Shown: piece by piece, positions 7,037 through 14,579 of the stretch | Numbering within the stretch: the stretch's first letter is position 1 | Layout of the letters: every line of letters begins with the position of its first letter | From: 2-02-FULL-48-14 sp041645035 | GTDB lineage: Bacteria > Patescibacteriota > Gracilibacteria > UBA1369 > 2-02-FULL-48-14 | NCBI GenBank assembly: GCA_041645035.1 | Contig: JBAZQU010000018.1 | Location: 1-22,167 of the forward strand | Reading direction: 5' to 3' | Length of the DNA: 22,167 bases | Program-made: the position numbers and the translations under genes | Notes under the pieces: model-generated | Database searches by the model: none | The model's input: only the letters and a program-made list of their open reading frames with translations | What the model was told of the DNA's origin: nothing

Positions 7037-7365
7037 AAAACTAAAACCATTTGTTGCTTTAGTTTTCTCAATGTTTCCGGGGTAATAGATGAAATTTTCC
7101 GCTTAAGCCTGGTCTGATCGATGGTTCTTATTTGATGAATGAGAACCACGCTATCAAAACTTAAATGTGTGCTTTTTCTATCTAGAAAATAAGTAGTTAA
7201 ATGATCTTTTGCTTTTAAATTGGTCGTAAGCGGAAAAATAATTACGGTGCTTAGGTTTTTATTTAAAATATTGTTTTGAATCACCAGAACCGGTCTTGCA
7301 CCACCCTGTTCGTGCCCTTTAACCGGATTCAGATCCGTGAGATAAATGTCACCTTGGTAAATCAT
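7033..7365 (-). CDS. mazF: MazF/PemK-type endoribonuclease toxin
   Basis: 110 residues with the classic MazF fold signature: GDIYLTDLNPVKGHEQGGARPVLVIQNN near the start, then STVIIFPLTTNL and SFDSVVLIHQIRTIDQTRLKRKI. R24 in GGARP and the threonines in PLTT (47/48) occupy the places of the catalytic Arg and Thr of MazF enzymes, so the toxin looks active. Known members cut single-stranded mRNA at short sequence motifs and are neutralised by the partner antitoxin. It lies 6 bases after its RHH antitoxin gene. Its TAG stop overlaps the stop of convergent gene D by 4 bases, repeating the arrangement seen at gene C and the RelE-like toxin. Confidence 0.94.
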   Translation of the reverse strand: MIYQGDIYLTDLNPVKGHEQGGARPVLVIQNNILNKNLSTVIIFPLTTNLKAKDHLTTYFLDRKSTHLSFDSVVLIHQIRTIDQTRLKRKISSITPETLRKLKQQMVLVF

Positions 7366-7371
7366 AATTAT

Positions 7372-7611
7372 TTATTCAATATCAGATTGGACGGCTAGCC
7401 ACTCGTCTTCAGTAGGAAGGTCGTCGAACTTCATTTGAGCCAAAGCTTTAGTGTCTTTATCCAATTGTCTTTCTAGAAATTCCCTGAGAGCTTTTTCCAC
7501 AATTAAACTTTTGCTTTCCCCTAAAGATCTGCTGACCTTAGAGAGTAACGTATCAACTATGGGAAGAATGGTTATAGAAATTCTTTTCTTGTTATGAAGG
7601 GATTGAGACAT
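7372..7611 (-). CDS. Ribbon-helix-helix antitoxin (MazE-like partner)
   Basis: 79 residues. The first half, KKRISITILPIVDTLLSKVSRSLGESKSLIVEKALREFLERQL, is a ribbon-helix-helix (CopG/Arc) DNA-binding domain. The second half, ALAQMKFDDLPTEDEWLAVQSDIE, is the acidic tail expected to fill the MazF groove. Many MazF toxins pair with RHH rather than AbrB-type antitoxins, so this fits the adjacent gene. It precedes mazF by 6 bases, antitoxin first. RHH repressors bind short direct or inverted repeats, and two identical 9-mers lie directly upstream of the start codon. No Shine-Dalgarno is evident. Confidence 0.85.
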   Translation of the reverse strand: MSQSLHNKKRISITILPIVDTLLSKVSRSLGESKSLIVEKALREFLERQLDKDTKALAQMKFDDLPTEDEWLAVQSDIE

Positions 7612-7648
7612 AGTATTACTATTAAGTATTACTAAAAGATAATATCTT
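7612..7648 (-). promoter_or_regulatory. Probable operator of the RHH/MazF pair
   Basis: Two identical copies of the near-palindrome AGTATTACT (7612-7620 and 7625-7633), repeating every 13 bases, are followed by an AAGAT-AAT-ATCTT inverted repeat (7636-7648). Together they abut the antitoxin start codon. Regularly spaced short boxes are typical RHH autorepressor sites. Binding is inferred. Confidence 0.5.
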
Positions 7649-7773
7649 AATAGAATTTTCCTGTAAACAATAGTAAACGGTGGGAGTAATTTTTACAAAA
7701 TCGTGAATACGGCTTTTATCTGTTAAAATGCGTTGTTACAAACCTCACAACACTTCAAAACAGAAACACCATT

Positions 7774-7790
7774 AACCTGTCCCCCAGGTT
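7774..7790. promoter_or_regulatory. Short inverted repeat overlapping the -35 box of the VirD4-like gene
   Basis: AACCTG and CAGGTT form a perfect 6-bp inverted repeat around a TCCCC loop. Its right arm shares its last two bases with the -35 hexamer TTGATG. It could be a small operator or an RNA hairpin in transcripts from the weaker upstream promoter-like element. Confidence 0.4.
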
Positions 7791-7817
7791 GATGTTTGGA
7801 GGAAAATCTGCTATAAT
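7789..7817 (+). promoter_or_regulatory. Strong sigma70-type extended -10 promoter
   Basis: TTGATG (7789-7794), exactly 17 bases, then TATAAT (7812-7817) preceded by TG one base away (extended -10). The predicted start of transcription near 7824 leaves a leader of only about 13 bases before the ATG at 7837. A second, weaker extended -10 (TGTTAAAAT, 7721-7729) lies about 90 bases upstream. The rest of 7649-7773 shows nothing firm. Confidence 0.8.
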
Positions 7818-7836
7818 GTGTCATTAGTTAAACATT

Positions 7837-10080
7837 ATGGACTTTCTGCAGGTCATTCTCGAGCAAGGTACTCCTGATACTCCCAAAAAAGAGCATGTAT
7901 TCCTTCAATTTTTGGAGAACCTGCACAACAGCATCCGTCACAACCATTTGTCGTTGGAGTTTTTCGGATACAATCAATACACCTATTTTTTCATTACTTG
8001 CGATTCGACCATTACGAAGCTGATTGAAGGGCTTATTTATTCAACTTTTCCGAATTGTGAGATCAAACCGGTGAAAGATTACACAACTTTTTACGACCCC
8101 AAAAAACAATCTTTGGTTGGAACGCGGGCCGGCTTTGAACTCAGTGATATTTATCCGATTAAAACCTATGATGAATTCGAAGGAGACTCTCTTTCAGGCC
8201 TCTTTTCAGTAATTTCCAAAATCGGACGCAATGACCAGGCCTGGGTACAAATTCTGATGACTCCTCGTCATGAGGATTGGCAGTATCATTTTGGGCGACG
8301 CTGGAAAATGAAGCTCAATAATATTAAGCGCCGTTTTCGTTTGAAAAATTACATGCGTCTCAAAGATAAACAGGTCTTTTATCATGAGGAAAATGAAGCT
8401 TTTATTCACAAAAGTGAGCATCATCCCTTTGAAATCGAAGTGCGTTTTGGATCTATTTCTGAAAATCCCGAGCAGGCTAAAAATAATCTGCTTGCGCTGG
8501 TGAAATCATTTTTCCAATTCAATAAAACCGACTACAACGGGTTTAAATTGGACAGACTCAAAACAGGCAATGCATTTTTGAAAGATTATCAACGTCGCCA
8601 TATTAAAGAGCCGATGATGGTAAGCGCTCATGAATTAGCTACGCTCTACCATTATCCCAATTCCGATCACGTGCCGCATGTGGTGCACATTTTGGCGAAG
8701 AAACATGAGCCGCCCAAGAATTTGCCGACGGACCGAGGGTCGGATCTTTCCTTTTTTGGAATAACAAATTATCACAATACTTTTCAAGAATTTGGGATTA
8801 AGCGCGAGGACCGACGACGACATTTATATGCGGTGGGAAAGAGTGGAACCGGAAAGTCAAAAATGCTTGAGCTTTTGATTAAGAGCGATATTTTGGCCGG
8901 CAAGGGAGTTGGTGTGCTCGATCCGCATGGAGACCTTGTGGACAATGTTTTGCGTTTTGTGCCGGAACATCGCATTAAGGATGTTATTTATTTTGATCCC
9001 GGCGACACCGAGTTCCCCATCGCGTTCAATCCGCTCGAAAGAGTAGATGAGAAATTTAAGATGCAGATCACCATCGGATTCATTGATATCTTCAAAAAGC
9101 TCTTCGGTAATAACTGGTCTGACCGTCTGGAACATGTGCTGCGCTACACAACGCTCGCTTTGCTCGACTCGCCCAACACGACGGTGCTGTCGATCATGAA
9201 AATGCTCTCTGACAAAAATTACCGTCAGAAAATCATAGCGCGAATTGAAGACAGCGTGGTTAAAAATTTCTGGGTGAATGAATTTGCCGGATGGAGTGAA
9301 AAGTTTGATGCGGAAGCTATTACACCATTGCTCAACAAAGTGGGTCAGTTGGTGTCCACCAATATGATTCGAAATATTATTGGACAGCCAAAAAATACTT
9401 TTCAAATTCGGGATGTGATGGATGGCGAAAAGATCCTCCTCATGAAAGTTTCAAAGGGACTTTTGGGGCAAGAAAATTCCGCTCTGCTTGGTTCTATGAT
9501 TATTACCAAAATTTATCAAGCAGCCATGGCCCGTGCCGACGAGAGAGAGGAAGATCGAAAGGATTTTTATTTTTATGTGGATGAATTTCAAAACTTTGCA
9601 ACTGATACTTTTGCGGAAATTTTGTCTGAAGCTCGCAAATATCATCTGTGTTTGACTATCGCTCATCAGTACGTTGGACAGCTGAATGAAGAGGTCCGGA
9701 ATACGGTGTTTGGTAACGTGGGTTCTATTATCAGCTTCCGCGTAGGAGCCGAGGATGCGGCTATTTTGGCGGAGGAATATACTCCGATTTTTGGAGTGCG
9801 TGATATTATTAACCTGGGTGTACGTGAATTTTATTTGAAGATGTCGATTGATGGTGAATTGACAGAGGCTTTTTCAGGAAAAACACTAAACATCGATTAC
9901 AGTAAAGTGGATTACAGTCGCGATATTATTGCGGCCTCACGCAAAGCTTATTGCACACCACGAGAAGCTGTGGAAACCATGTTACAGAAGTGGGACGAAG
10001 GAAAAGAAGACCTTATGCCGACGGTCCAAGCCAGCACAGTGATTCTAGAGGCGGAAGACTTTGAAATGCCGTTGATTTAA
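7837..10080 (+). CDS. VirD4/TraG-like AAA+ ATPase (type IV secretion coupling-type, orphan)
   Basis: 747 residues. The C-terminal half is a FtsK/HerA/VirD4-type motor. Walker A is GKSGTGKS at 334-341, followed by GVGVLDPHGDLVD and VIYFDPGD...AFNPLE. Walker B is FYFYVDEFQNFAT with D582/E583, then LSEARKYHLCLTIAHQYVGQL, the sensor strand that is hallmark of TraD/TraG coupling proteins. The first 330 residues form a separate domain without membrane segments, unlike classical VirD4. Such proteins pump DNA or deliver substrates to a transport channel. No relaxase, VirB channel or pilus gene is in the window, so the partner is unknown; DNA uptake, conjugation-like export or chromosome handling remain possible. 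The promoter just upstream is unusually good. The stop converges on the next gene with a 4-base overlap (10077-10080). Confidence 0.88.
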   Translation: MDFLQVILEQGTPDTPKKEHVFLQFLENLHNSIRHNHLSLEFFGYNQYTYFFITCDSTITKLIEGLIYSTFPNCEIKPVKDYTTFYDPKKQSLVGTRAGFELSDIYPIKTYDEFEGDSLSGLFSVISKIGRNDQAWVQILMTPRHEDWQYHFGRRWKMKLNNIKRRFRLKNYMRLKDKQVFYHEENEAFIHKSEHHPFEIEVRFGSISENPEQAKNNLLALVKSFFQFNKTDYNGFKLDRLKTGNAFLKDYQRRHIKEPMMVSAHELATLYHYPNSDHVPHVVHILAKKHEPPKNLPTDRGSDLSFFGITNYHNTFQEFGIKREDRRRHLYAVGKSGTGKSKMLELLIKSDILAGKGVGVLDPHGDLVDNVLRFVPEHRIKDVIYFDPGDTEFPIAFNPLERVDEKFKMQITIGFIDIFKKLFGNNWSDRLEHVLRYTTLALLDSPNTTVLSIMKMLSDKNYRQKIIARIEDSVVKNFWVNEFAGWSEKFDAEAITPLLNKVGQLVSTNMIRNIIGQPKNTFQIRDVMDGEKILLMKVSKGLLGQENSALLGSMIITKIYQAAMARADEREEDRKDFYFYVDEFQNFATDTFAEILSEARKYHLCLTIAHQYVGQLNEEVRNTVFGNVGSIISFRVGAEDAAILAEEYTPIFGVRDIINLGVREFYLKMSIDGELTEAFSGKTLNIDYSKVDYSRDIIAASRKAYCTPREAVETMLQKWDEGKEDLMPTVQASTVILEAEDFEMPLI

Positions 10081-11084
10081 GTTGCTTTATTTGCGTCAAA
10101 CATTTGTCCCAATGCTTCTACCAGTTCTTGGCGTTCCATATTAACGGCCTGAAGGAGTTCGGTTGAATTTCTCTGTGCCTCACGAAGCTCGGAAATTTTT
10201 CCGGGGGCAGCTAAGAGTGCCGCTCTTCGAGCTTCCACGCCACGGGCAACAACTTTATCCGCTGACTTGGCGATGTTCGGATGCTCCACCAAGAAACGTC
10301 CTACGTTGTAAATGACACGACTGCCCTTTCCCGCCCCTTTTGTGGCACGAATCACAGCGGCGGTGCGGGTTACAAGCTTGGCGGCCTTGGGCGCCTTTAA
10401 AGCAAGTCCTACAGTTTCCACCACTCCGGCACCAAGCGCCACGGCATCTACTGTGAGCCACAAAGCCCCTTCCCCCACATAAAGTGCGCGTTTTTTAAGG
10501 CTCAAATCCTCGCCTATCATATTTTTTCCTACCGCTCCCTCCGCCATGATTTTAGCACCTCCCACAAAAGGCAAAATATCCAAGCCGGTTGAGAGTAACT
10601 GCATTTTTGCGCCGGGCTCCTTGAGCTCCACTTGCTCCACCATTTGCCCGTAAATATTTATGAAATCTTGAATTTCACGAATGGCATTTTCGATGTAAAC
10701 GGAATCGAGTCCCATGGCCCGCATGCGGGCCATTTGTTGATCCAAAAACGCTATCACTCTTTTTTCCGCTTCTTCAAATTCTCTCTGTAAAATAAGTTCA
10801 CGCACGGACTCCAACAACACCAAAGTCGCTCCATAAACTTCGTATTGAAATTTTGCGCGTTCCGCCACTTCACGATTTTCGTCCTGCGATTTCTGTTTTA
10901 AAAATTCCAATGTTTCGTCATTTACCGCTTCAATGCTTTCCATGAGTTCTTTGTCGTCCATTGCGTCAATGTGCGGACCGACCACTTCACTTTCCAATGC
11001 ATCGAGTTGTTCCCGCGTATCGGGAGTCTCAGATAAAACCGGAAGCGTATTTTGCTCTTCCATTATTTCTTCATCGTTTGGCAT
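10077..11084 (-). CDS. Hypothetical protein with a pre-toxin-TG-like segment
   Basis: 335 residues, no recognised enzyme. Residues 1-160 are acidic and helical (long Glu/Gln-rich stretches, likely coiled coil). Residues 167-222 (TGLDILPFVGGAKIMAEGAVGKNMIGEDLSLKKRALYVGEGALW, given in outline) are hydrophobic and glycine-rich and resemble the pre-toxin TG motif seen before the toxin domain in polymorphic toxins: LPFVG, GKNxIGExLSxxxRAL. The rest is basic and helical (KAPKAAKLVTRTAAVIRATKG onward) with no nuclease or other toxin motif that I can recognise. It lies 6 bases after purP copy 1 and ends tail-to-tail with the VirD4-like gene, overlapping it by 4 bases. The TG resemblance is from memory and moderate; a structural or membrane-associated role is equally possible. 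Confidence 0.8.
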   Translation of the reverse strand: MPNDEEIMEEQNTLPVLSETPDTREQLDALESEVVGPHIDAMDDKELMESIEAVNDETLEFLKQKSQDENREVAERAKFQYEVYGATLVLLESVRELILQREFEEAEKRVIAFLDQQMARMRAMGLDSVYIENAIREIQDFINIYGQMVEQVELKEPGAKMQLLSTGLDILPFVGGAKIMAEGAVGKNMIGEDLSLKKRALYVGEGALWLTVDAVALGAGVVETVGLALKAPKAAKLVTRTAAVIRATKGAGKGSRVIYNVGRFLVEHPNIAKSADKVVARGVEARRAALLAAPGKISELREAQRNSTELLQAVNMERQELVEALGQMFDANKAT

Positions 11085-11090
11085 GTGAAT

Positions 11091-12206
11091 TTAGGTTAAA
11101 ATTTCGGACAGCCGGCCGGACTGGACGGCCATTTTAATTTCCATGGCGATGCGCTCTCCATAACTGAGTTCGCGTCCCCACAAGTAGCTGGTGTAAGGGG
11201 TGAAGCGCGTGCCGGGTGAGCCGGGAATGCGCATAGAAACATCAAAAATCACAAGTTCTTCACGTCCATTTTCGGAAGCCACGGCGCCTTGCAAGGCAAA
11301 AGGTCCAATGATGCCGGGCTTTGAATGTTTTTGCGTGGCTTTTACAAATTTTTCACCAATATCAAAAGCTTTTTCCACGAGCGATTCTTTAATGGTGACG
11401 GCAAAATGACCACTCTCAATCATAGTGGGATTGTAGCCACCATCGAGTAGTTCTTGCTGCACATTCGCATTGAGACGCAGAAAGCCGTCGAGACTGGTTT
11501 GTCTGCGCGCGTCCGTTCCCATGAGTTCCAATTCCCCACTGAGCGGTGAATAGAAAAAGTTGAAATTAACTTGTGCGCCAATAATAAATTCTTCAATCAC
11601 CGCTTTTTTGAGCCCCTCCTTAGTGATCTGACCACTTTTCAGCATCTCCTCTGATTTTTTCTTGTAATCGGCAGGGTTCAGAACAACGAAAAAAGCACGT
11701 TCGTAACTGCGGGTGGCCTCGTTCACTTTTACGATCACCGGACCTTTAATATCTTTTGGTGACCCTATAATTTTCGGTAGGCGAATGCGCGCTTTTTCCA
11801 GCAACCAATATTGGTTGTGCTGCACATCTCGCTCTTCCAGTCGCACCATGTGGCGCGTGCCGTAAATCGGCACATTGAAATCGTTTTCAATCTCATCAAA
11901 ATTGCAATAAACCCAAAAATAACGATTGTGAATGAAGATAGTATTTCGTTTACGAAGTTCTTCTTGCACGGAAGGTTTTACAATATCCGCGAACTTATTC
12001 AAAACAAGAAGATGGTCCACGCAACCTTTGCCGCCTTCGCGCGAGCGGTAGTATTTTTCGTACGTTTTCTCTCGGCCTTTTTGCGCAACCACCAGAGTTT
12101 TAAATCCAAGCTTTTTGGCTCCTTCACATACGTCCAAAGCGCTGTGACCGCCAAGTACTCCGATAGTTAATTGTTTAAGGTTGTAGTCTTTTAGAAGATT
12201 GTTCAT
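11091..12206 (-). CDS. purP: PurP-family ATP-grasp enzyme, divergent copy 1
   Basis: 371 residues. The N-terminal DUF1246-type domain starts IGVLGGHSALDVCEGAKKLGFKTLVVAQKGRE. An ATP-grasp part (PVIVKVNEATRSYERAFFVV, then EEFIIGAQVNFNFFYSP) follows, and the C-terminal DUF1297-type part ends SYGERIAMEIKMAVQSGRLSEILT. The family makes FAICAR from AICAR, ATP and formate, the penultimate step of purine synthesis in archaea. This copy departs from the usual ending: SYGERIAMEIK replaces the STGRRxAREIK seen in the neighbour. It may therefore have a changed substrate or partner the other copy, as suspected for PurP paralogues in some archaea. It follows the other copy by 15 bases, and the two share the same chain layout. 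Confidence 0.85.
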   Translation of the reverse strand: MNNLLKDYNLKQLTIGVLGGHSALDVCEGAKKLGFKTLVVAQKGREKTYEKYYRSREGGKGCVDHLLVLNKFADIVKPSVQEELRKRNTIFIHNRYFWVYCNFDEIENDFNVPIYGTRHMVRLEERDVQHNQYWLLEKARIRLPKIIGSPKDIKGPVIVKVNEATRSYERAFFVVLNPADYKKKSEEMLKSGQITKEGLKKAVIEEFIIGAQVNFNFFYSPLSGELELMGTDARRQTSLDGFLRLNANVQQELLDGGYNPTMIESGHFAVTIKESLVEKAFDIGEKFVKATQKHSKPGIIGPFALQGAVASENGREELVIFDVSMRIPGSPGTRFTPYTSYLWGRELSYGERIAMEIKMAVQSGRLSEILT

Positions 12207-12221
12207 GGCTTTATAGTACTT

Positions 12222-13250
12222 TTATCCTAGAATCTCTTCAATACGTCCACTTTCAATGGCCTGCTTAATTTCACGAGCAAGGCGACGACCGGTGGACATG
12301 GGTTCTTTGTAACGAAGCGCGGTGTAGGGGGAACCTTCAATGTACGGATTAGTCCCGGCTACGATTCGGGCGGAAATTTCAAAGACACGGAATTTGAGGT
12401 TGGGATCGATGATGCCTTCCAAACAGAAAGGACCATAAAGACCTTTGGGCACATTATCCAAACTGCGGGAAGCTTTAACCACGTTTTCTCCTAATTCGAA
12501 AAACATAGGGAGCATAGATTCGCGAACCACAATGGGAATATTTCCGGTGATGGTGTAGCTGGTGCGAATATTGGCGATAAGCTGATCCTTGGCGGCGATG
12601 CGGCCGATGGAGTCGGCATTGGATTCATAACGTTTGTCGAAGCTCATAATTTCGAGCTCACCATTGAGCGCCGAATAGAAATAATGCACATACATAGGAA
12701 CCCCAATCACATATTCTTGAATGGCGTAATCGCTTTCGCCGGGAAATTCTTTGATGCGTTCGTGGAATTCGGCTGCGGAATTAGCAATGAAATAACCAAA
12801 ACCTCCTTTGGCTCCGTGAAATTTGATGATCACGGGACGATCAATTTCTTCGGGATTTTTGAAAATTCTTGGCACATCTACACCGGCCCTTTTGAGCCAG
12901 TCGCGTTCCATATTTCGGTCCGATTCCCATTCGAGAATTCCTTTAGAGCCGTAGTACAGGGCCTTCATATTTTGAGCAATTTTTTCAGGGCCGACGTAGC
13001 TCACAAAAGAACCGTGTGGAATCACAATGGCGTTCTTCGCAATGAGTTGATCCTCAATAGTAAAATATTCTTCAAAACTGGGAATTTCGATGAGCTCATC
13101 AGCCACAGGGAAACTTTCAAAAACACGCCGGTTTTGCGGCGTGACAATTGCAATAGTCCTAAATCCTTCATCCTTGGCACCCTTGAGTATCTGAAGAGCG
13201 GTGTGGCTCCCCAGTGTAGCAATGGCGTAATCTGAGGGTGAGGCTGTCAT
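12222..13250 (-). CDS. purP: Formate-dependent FAICAR synthetase (PurP), canonical copy 2
   Basis: 342 residues, close to the archaeal PurP pattern. The N-terminal DUF1246 domain begins IATLGSHTALQILKGAKDEGFRTIAIV. The ATP-grasp core contains RPVIIKFHGAKGGFGYF, a glycine-rich nucleotide loop, and AIQEYVIGVPMYVHYFYSALNGELEIMSFDKRYESNAD. The end is FEISARIVAGTNPYIEGSPYTALRYKEPMSTGRRLAREIKQAIESGRIEEIL, the typical DUF1297 ending. The enzyme formylates AICAR with formate and ATP in the cytoplasm. It is normally archaeal, where PurO completes IMP; here the cyclohydrolase half of PurH, encoded three genes upstream in the same run, could do so. Presence in a bacterium implies old lateral transfer or retention (inference). 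Confidence 0.92.
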   Translation of the reverse strand: MTASPSDYAIATLGSHTALQILKGAKDEGFRTIAIVTPQNRRVFESFPVADELIEIPSFEEYFTIEDQLIAKNAIVIPHGSFVSYVGPEKIAQNMKALYYGSKGILEWESDRNMERDWLKRAGVDVPRIFKNPEEIDRPVIIKFHGAKGGFGYFIANSAAEFHERIKEFPGESDYAIQEYVIGVPMYVHYFYSALNGELEIMSFDKRYESNADSIGRIAAKDQLIANIRTSYTITGNIPIVVRESMLPMFFELGENVVKASRSLDNVPKGLYGPFCLEGIIDPNLKFRVFEISARIVAGTNPYIEGSPYTALRYKEPMSTGRRLAREIKQAIESGRIEEILG

Positions 13251-13293
13251 ATTTTGGTCATCTTAGCAAAGTCCGTGGCATTTGTCGAACTTT

Positions 13294-14022
13294 TTAAAAT
13301 AGAATCCAGAGGAAGAGCAGGCCAACGATAACGCGATAGACTCCAAAAACTTGAAGGCCGTGTTTTTTGAGGAAACGCAGTAGAAAATGAGCAGCCAGGA
13401 GGCCTGAGATGAAGGCGGATAAAAATCCGGCAGTGAGCACGGACACTCCAACCGTGAAGGCTTCTACATCCAAAGCTTTGAGTAAACCGGCGCCTGCAAT
13501 TGCAATAGCGCCCAGAAGAAAAGAGAAACGCGCGGCTTCTTCACGATTCATGCCAAGTTGCATGGCGGTGAAAATCGTGGCCCCACTACGAGAAACTCCG
13601 GGAATAATGGCCACCGCTTGAGCGCAGCCAATAAGAAAGGTGCGAAGCGGGGTAAGTGGATTACTGTTTTTGCGCTGAGGAATGAAGAAAAGGAGTCCAA
13701 CGCCAATCATGATGAGTGTCACGCTAATTCCGTTGCGGAAAAGTGCGTCGATACTGTCTTCAAATAAAAACCCTACAAGCACTGCGGGAACGGATCCAAG
13801 AATGAGCATCGGCCACCACTTAAAGTTAAACAGATCGCGGCGGAAAGTTATTAAAATGGCGAGCAGCGTACCCACGTGCAGGGCAATGTCGAAATCTTTT
13901 AAAGTGCTGGTGTCCAGCTTAAGCAGCGTCTCAGCAATGATCAAATGCCCCGACGAAGAAATGGGCAGAAATTCAGTGATTCCCTGAACGATGCCGAGAA
14001 TGATGGCTTGAAGAAGTGTCAC
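13294..14022 (-). CDS. uppP: Undecaprenyl-diphosphatase UppP (BacA)
   Basis: 242 residues, multi-pass membrane protein. Both catalytic signatures are present: GITEFLPISSSGHL (residues 14-27, with E17, the serines and H26) and PGVSRSGAT about halfway. The enzyme dephosphorylates undecaprenyl diphosphate on the outer face of the membrane to recycle the lipid carrier of peptidoglycan and polysaccharide synthesis, and overproduction gives bacitracin resistance. Slightly shorter than the usual 265-275 residues, but all core motifs are intact. The start is GTG (14022), with no Shine-Dalgarno. It lies 9 bases after the upstream membrane-protein gene and about 43 bases before purP copy 2. Confidence 0.95.
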   Translation of the reverse strand: MTLLQAIILGIVQGITEFLPISSSGHLIIAETLLKLDTSTLKDFDIALHVGTLLAILITFRRDLFNFKWWPMLILGSVPAVLVGFLFEDSIDALFRNGISVTLIMIGVGLLFFIPQRKNSNPLTPLRTFLIGCAQAVAIIPGVSRSGATIFTAMQLGMNREEAARFSFLLGAIAIAGAGLLKALDVEAFTVGVSVLTAGFLSAFISGLLAAHFLLRFLKKHGLQVFGVYRVIVGLLFLWILF

Positions 14023-14031
14023 TCTGAGAAT

Positions 14032-14562
14032 TTAACGGAGCCTCCAAGATTTCACAACATGATACGCTGAGAACAGGGAGAAAAAGACATTGAGCCAAAA
14101 GAAAAGCCAACTGGCTCCCAGGTAACTGAACAGCGCAATGAGAACGCTGCCCAAGACCAGTGTCAGATTTCGTTTAAAATTGTCTTTGAGAATGAATCCA
14201 ATGCCCACACAGGTGAGACCCAAAATAAAAAAGAGCGTGGAGACGCCTTCAAACAAATAAAAGGACCAGGCTAGGAATCCAAGTCCCGCAAAACCCACAA
14301 CGGTCGACGCCACACGATCGTTCGCATTGAGCATCATGAAAACCGTGGACACGGTAGCCAAACTTTCAAGAAAGACGAAAAAAACCGGATTTCCTTCGAG
14401 ATATCCCAAGATTGCGTAGGCAAACATTAAAATATTCCCAATCGCAAAGAGCCAATTCTTAAGGGACTTTGGACCTTGCTGGCTTTTTTTGGGATCCATC
14501 CAGGCCGCACCGATGACCAAAAAGAGAGATCCGATAAGTCCCGTTAAAAAAAGTGTGTCCAT
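14032..14562 (-). CDS. Multi-pass membrane protein of unknown function
   Basis: 176 residues with about six hydrophobic helices: LFLTGLIGSLFLVIGAAW at the N-terminus, then WLFAIGNILMFAYAILGYL, FFVFLESLATVSTVFMML, VVGFAGLGFLAWSFYLF, LFFILGLTCVGIGFIL and LTLVLGSVLIALFSYLGASWLFFWLNVFFSLFSAYHVV. Short basic loops (MDPKKSQQGPKSLKN; KDNFKRN) suggest cytoplasmic loops between them. No catalytic motif is recognisable. It is packed between purH (17 bases upstream) and uppP (9 bases downstream) and is probably co-expressed with the envelope genes. Confidence 0.82.
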   Translation of the reverse strand: MDTLFLTGLIGSLFLVIGAAWMDPKKSQQGPKSLKNWLFAIGNILMFAYAILGYLEGNPVFFVFLESLATVSTVFMMLNANDRVASTVVGFAGLGFLAWSFYLFEGVSTLFFILGLTCVGIGFILKDNFKRNLTLVLGSVLIALFSYLGASWLFFWLNVFFSLFSAYHVVKSWRLR

Positions 14563-14579
14563 AAGGCGTGGGAAGATTC

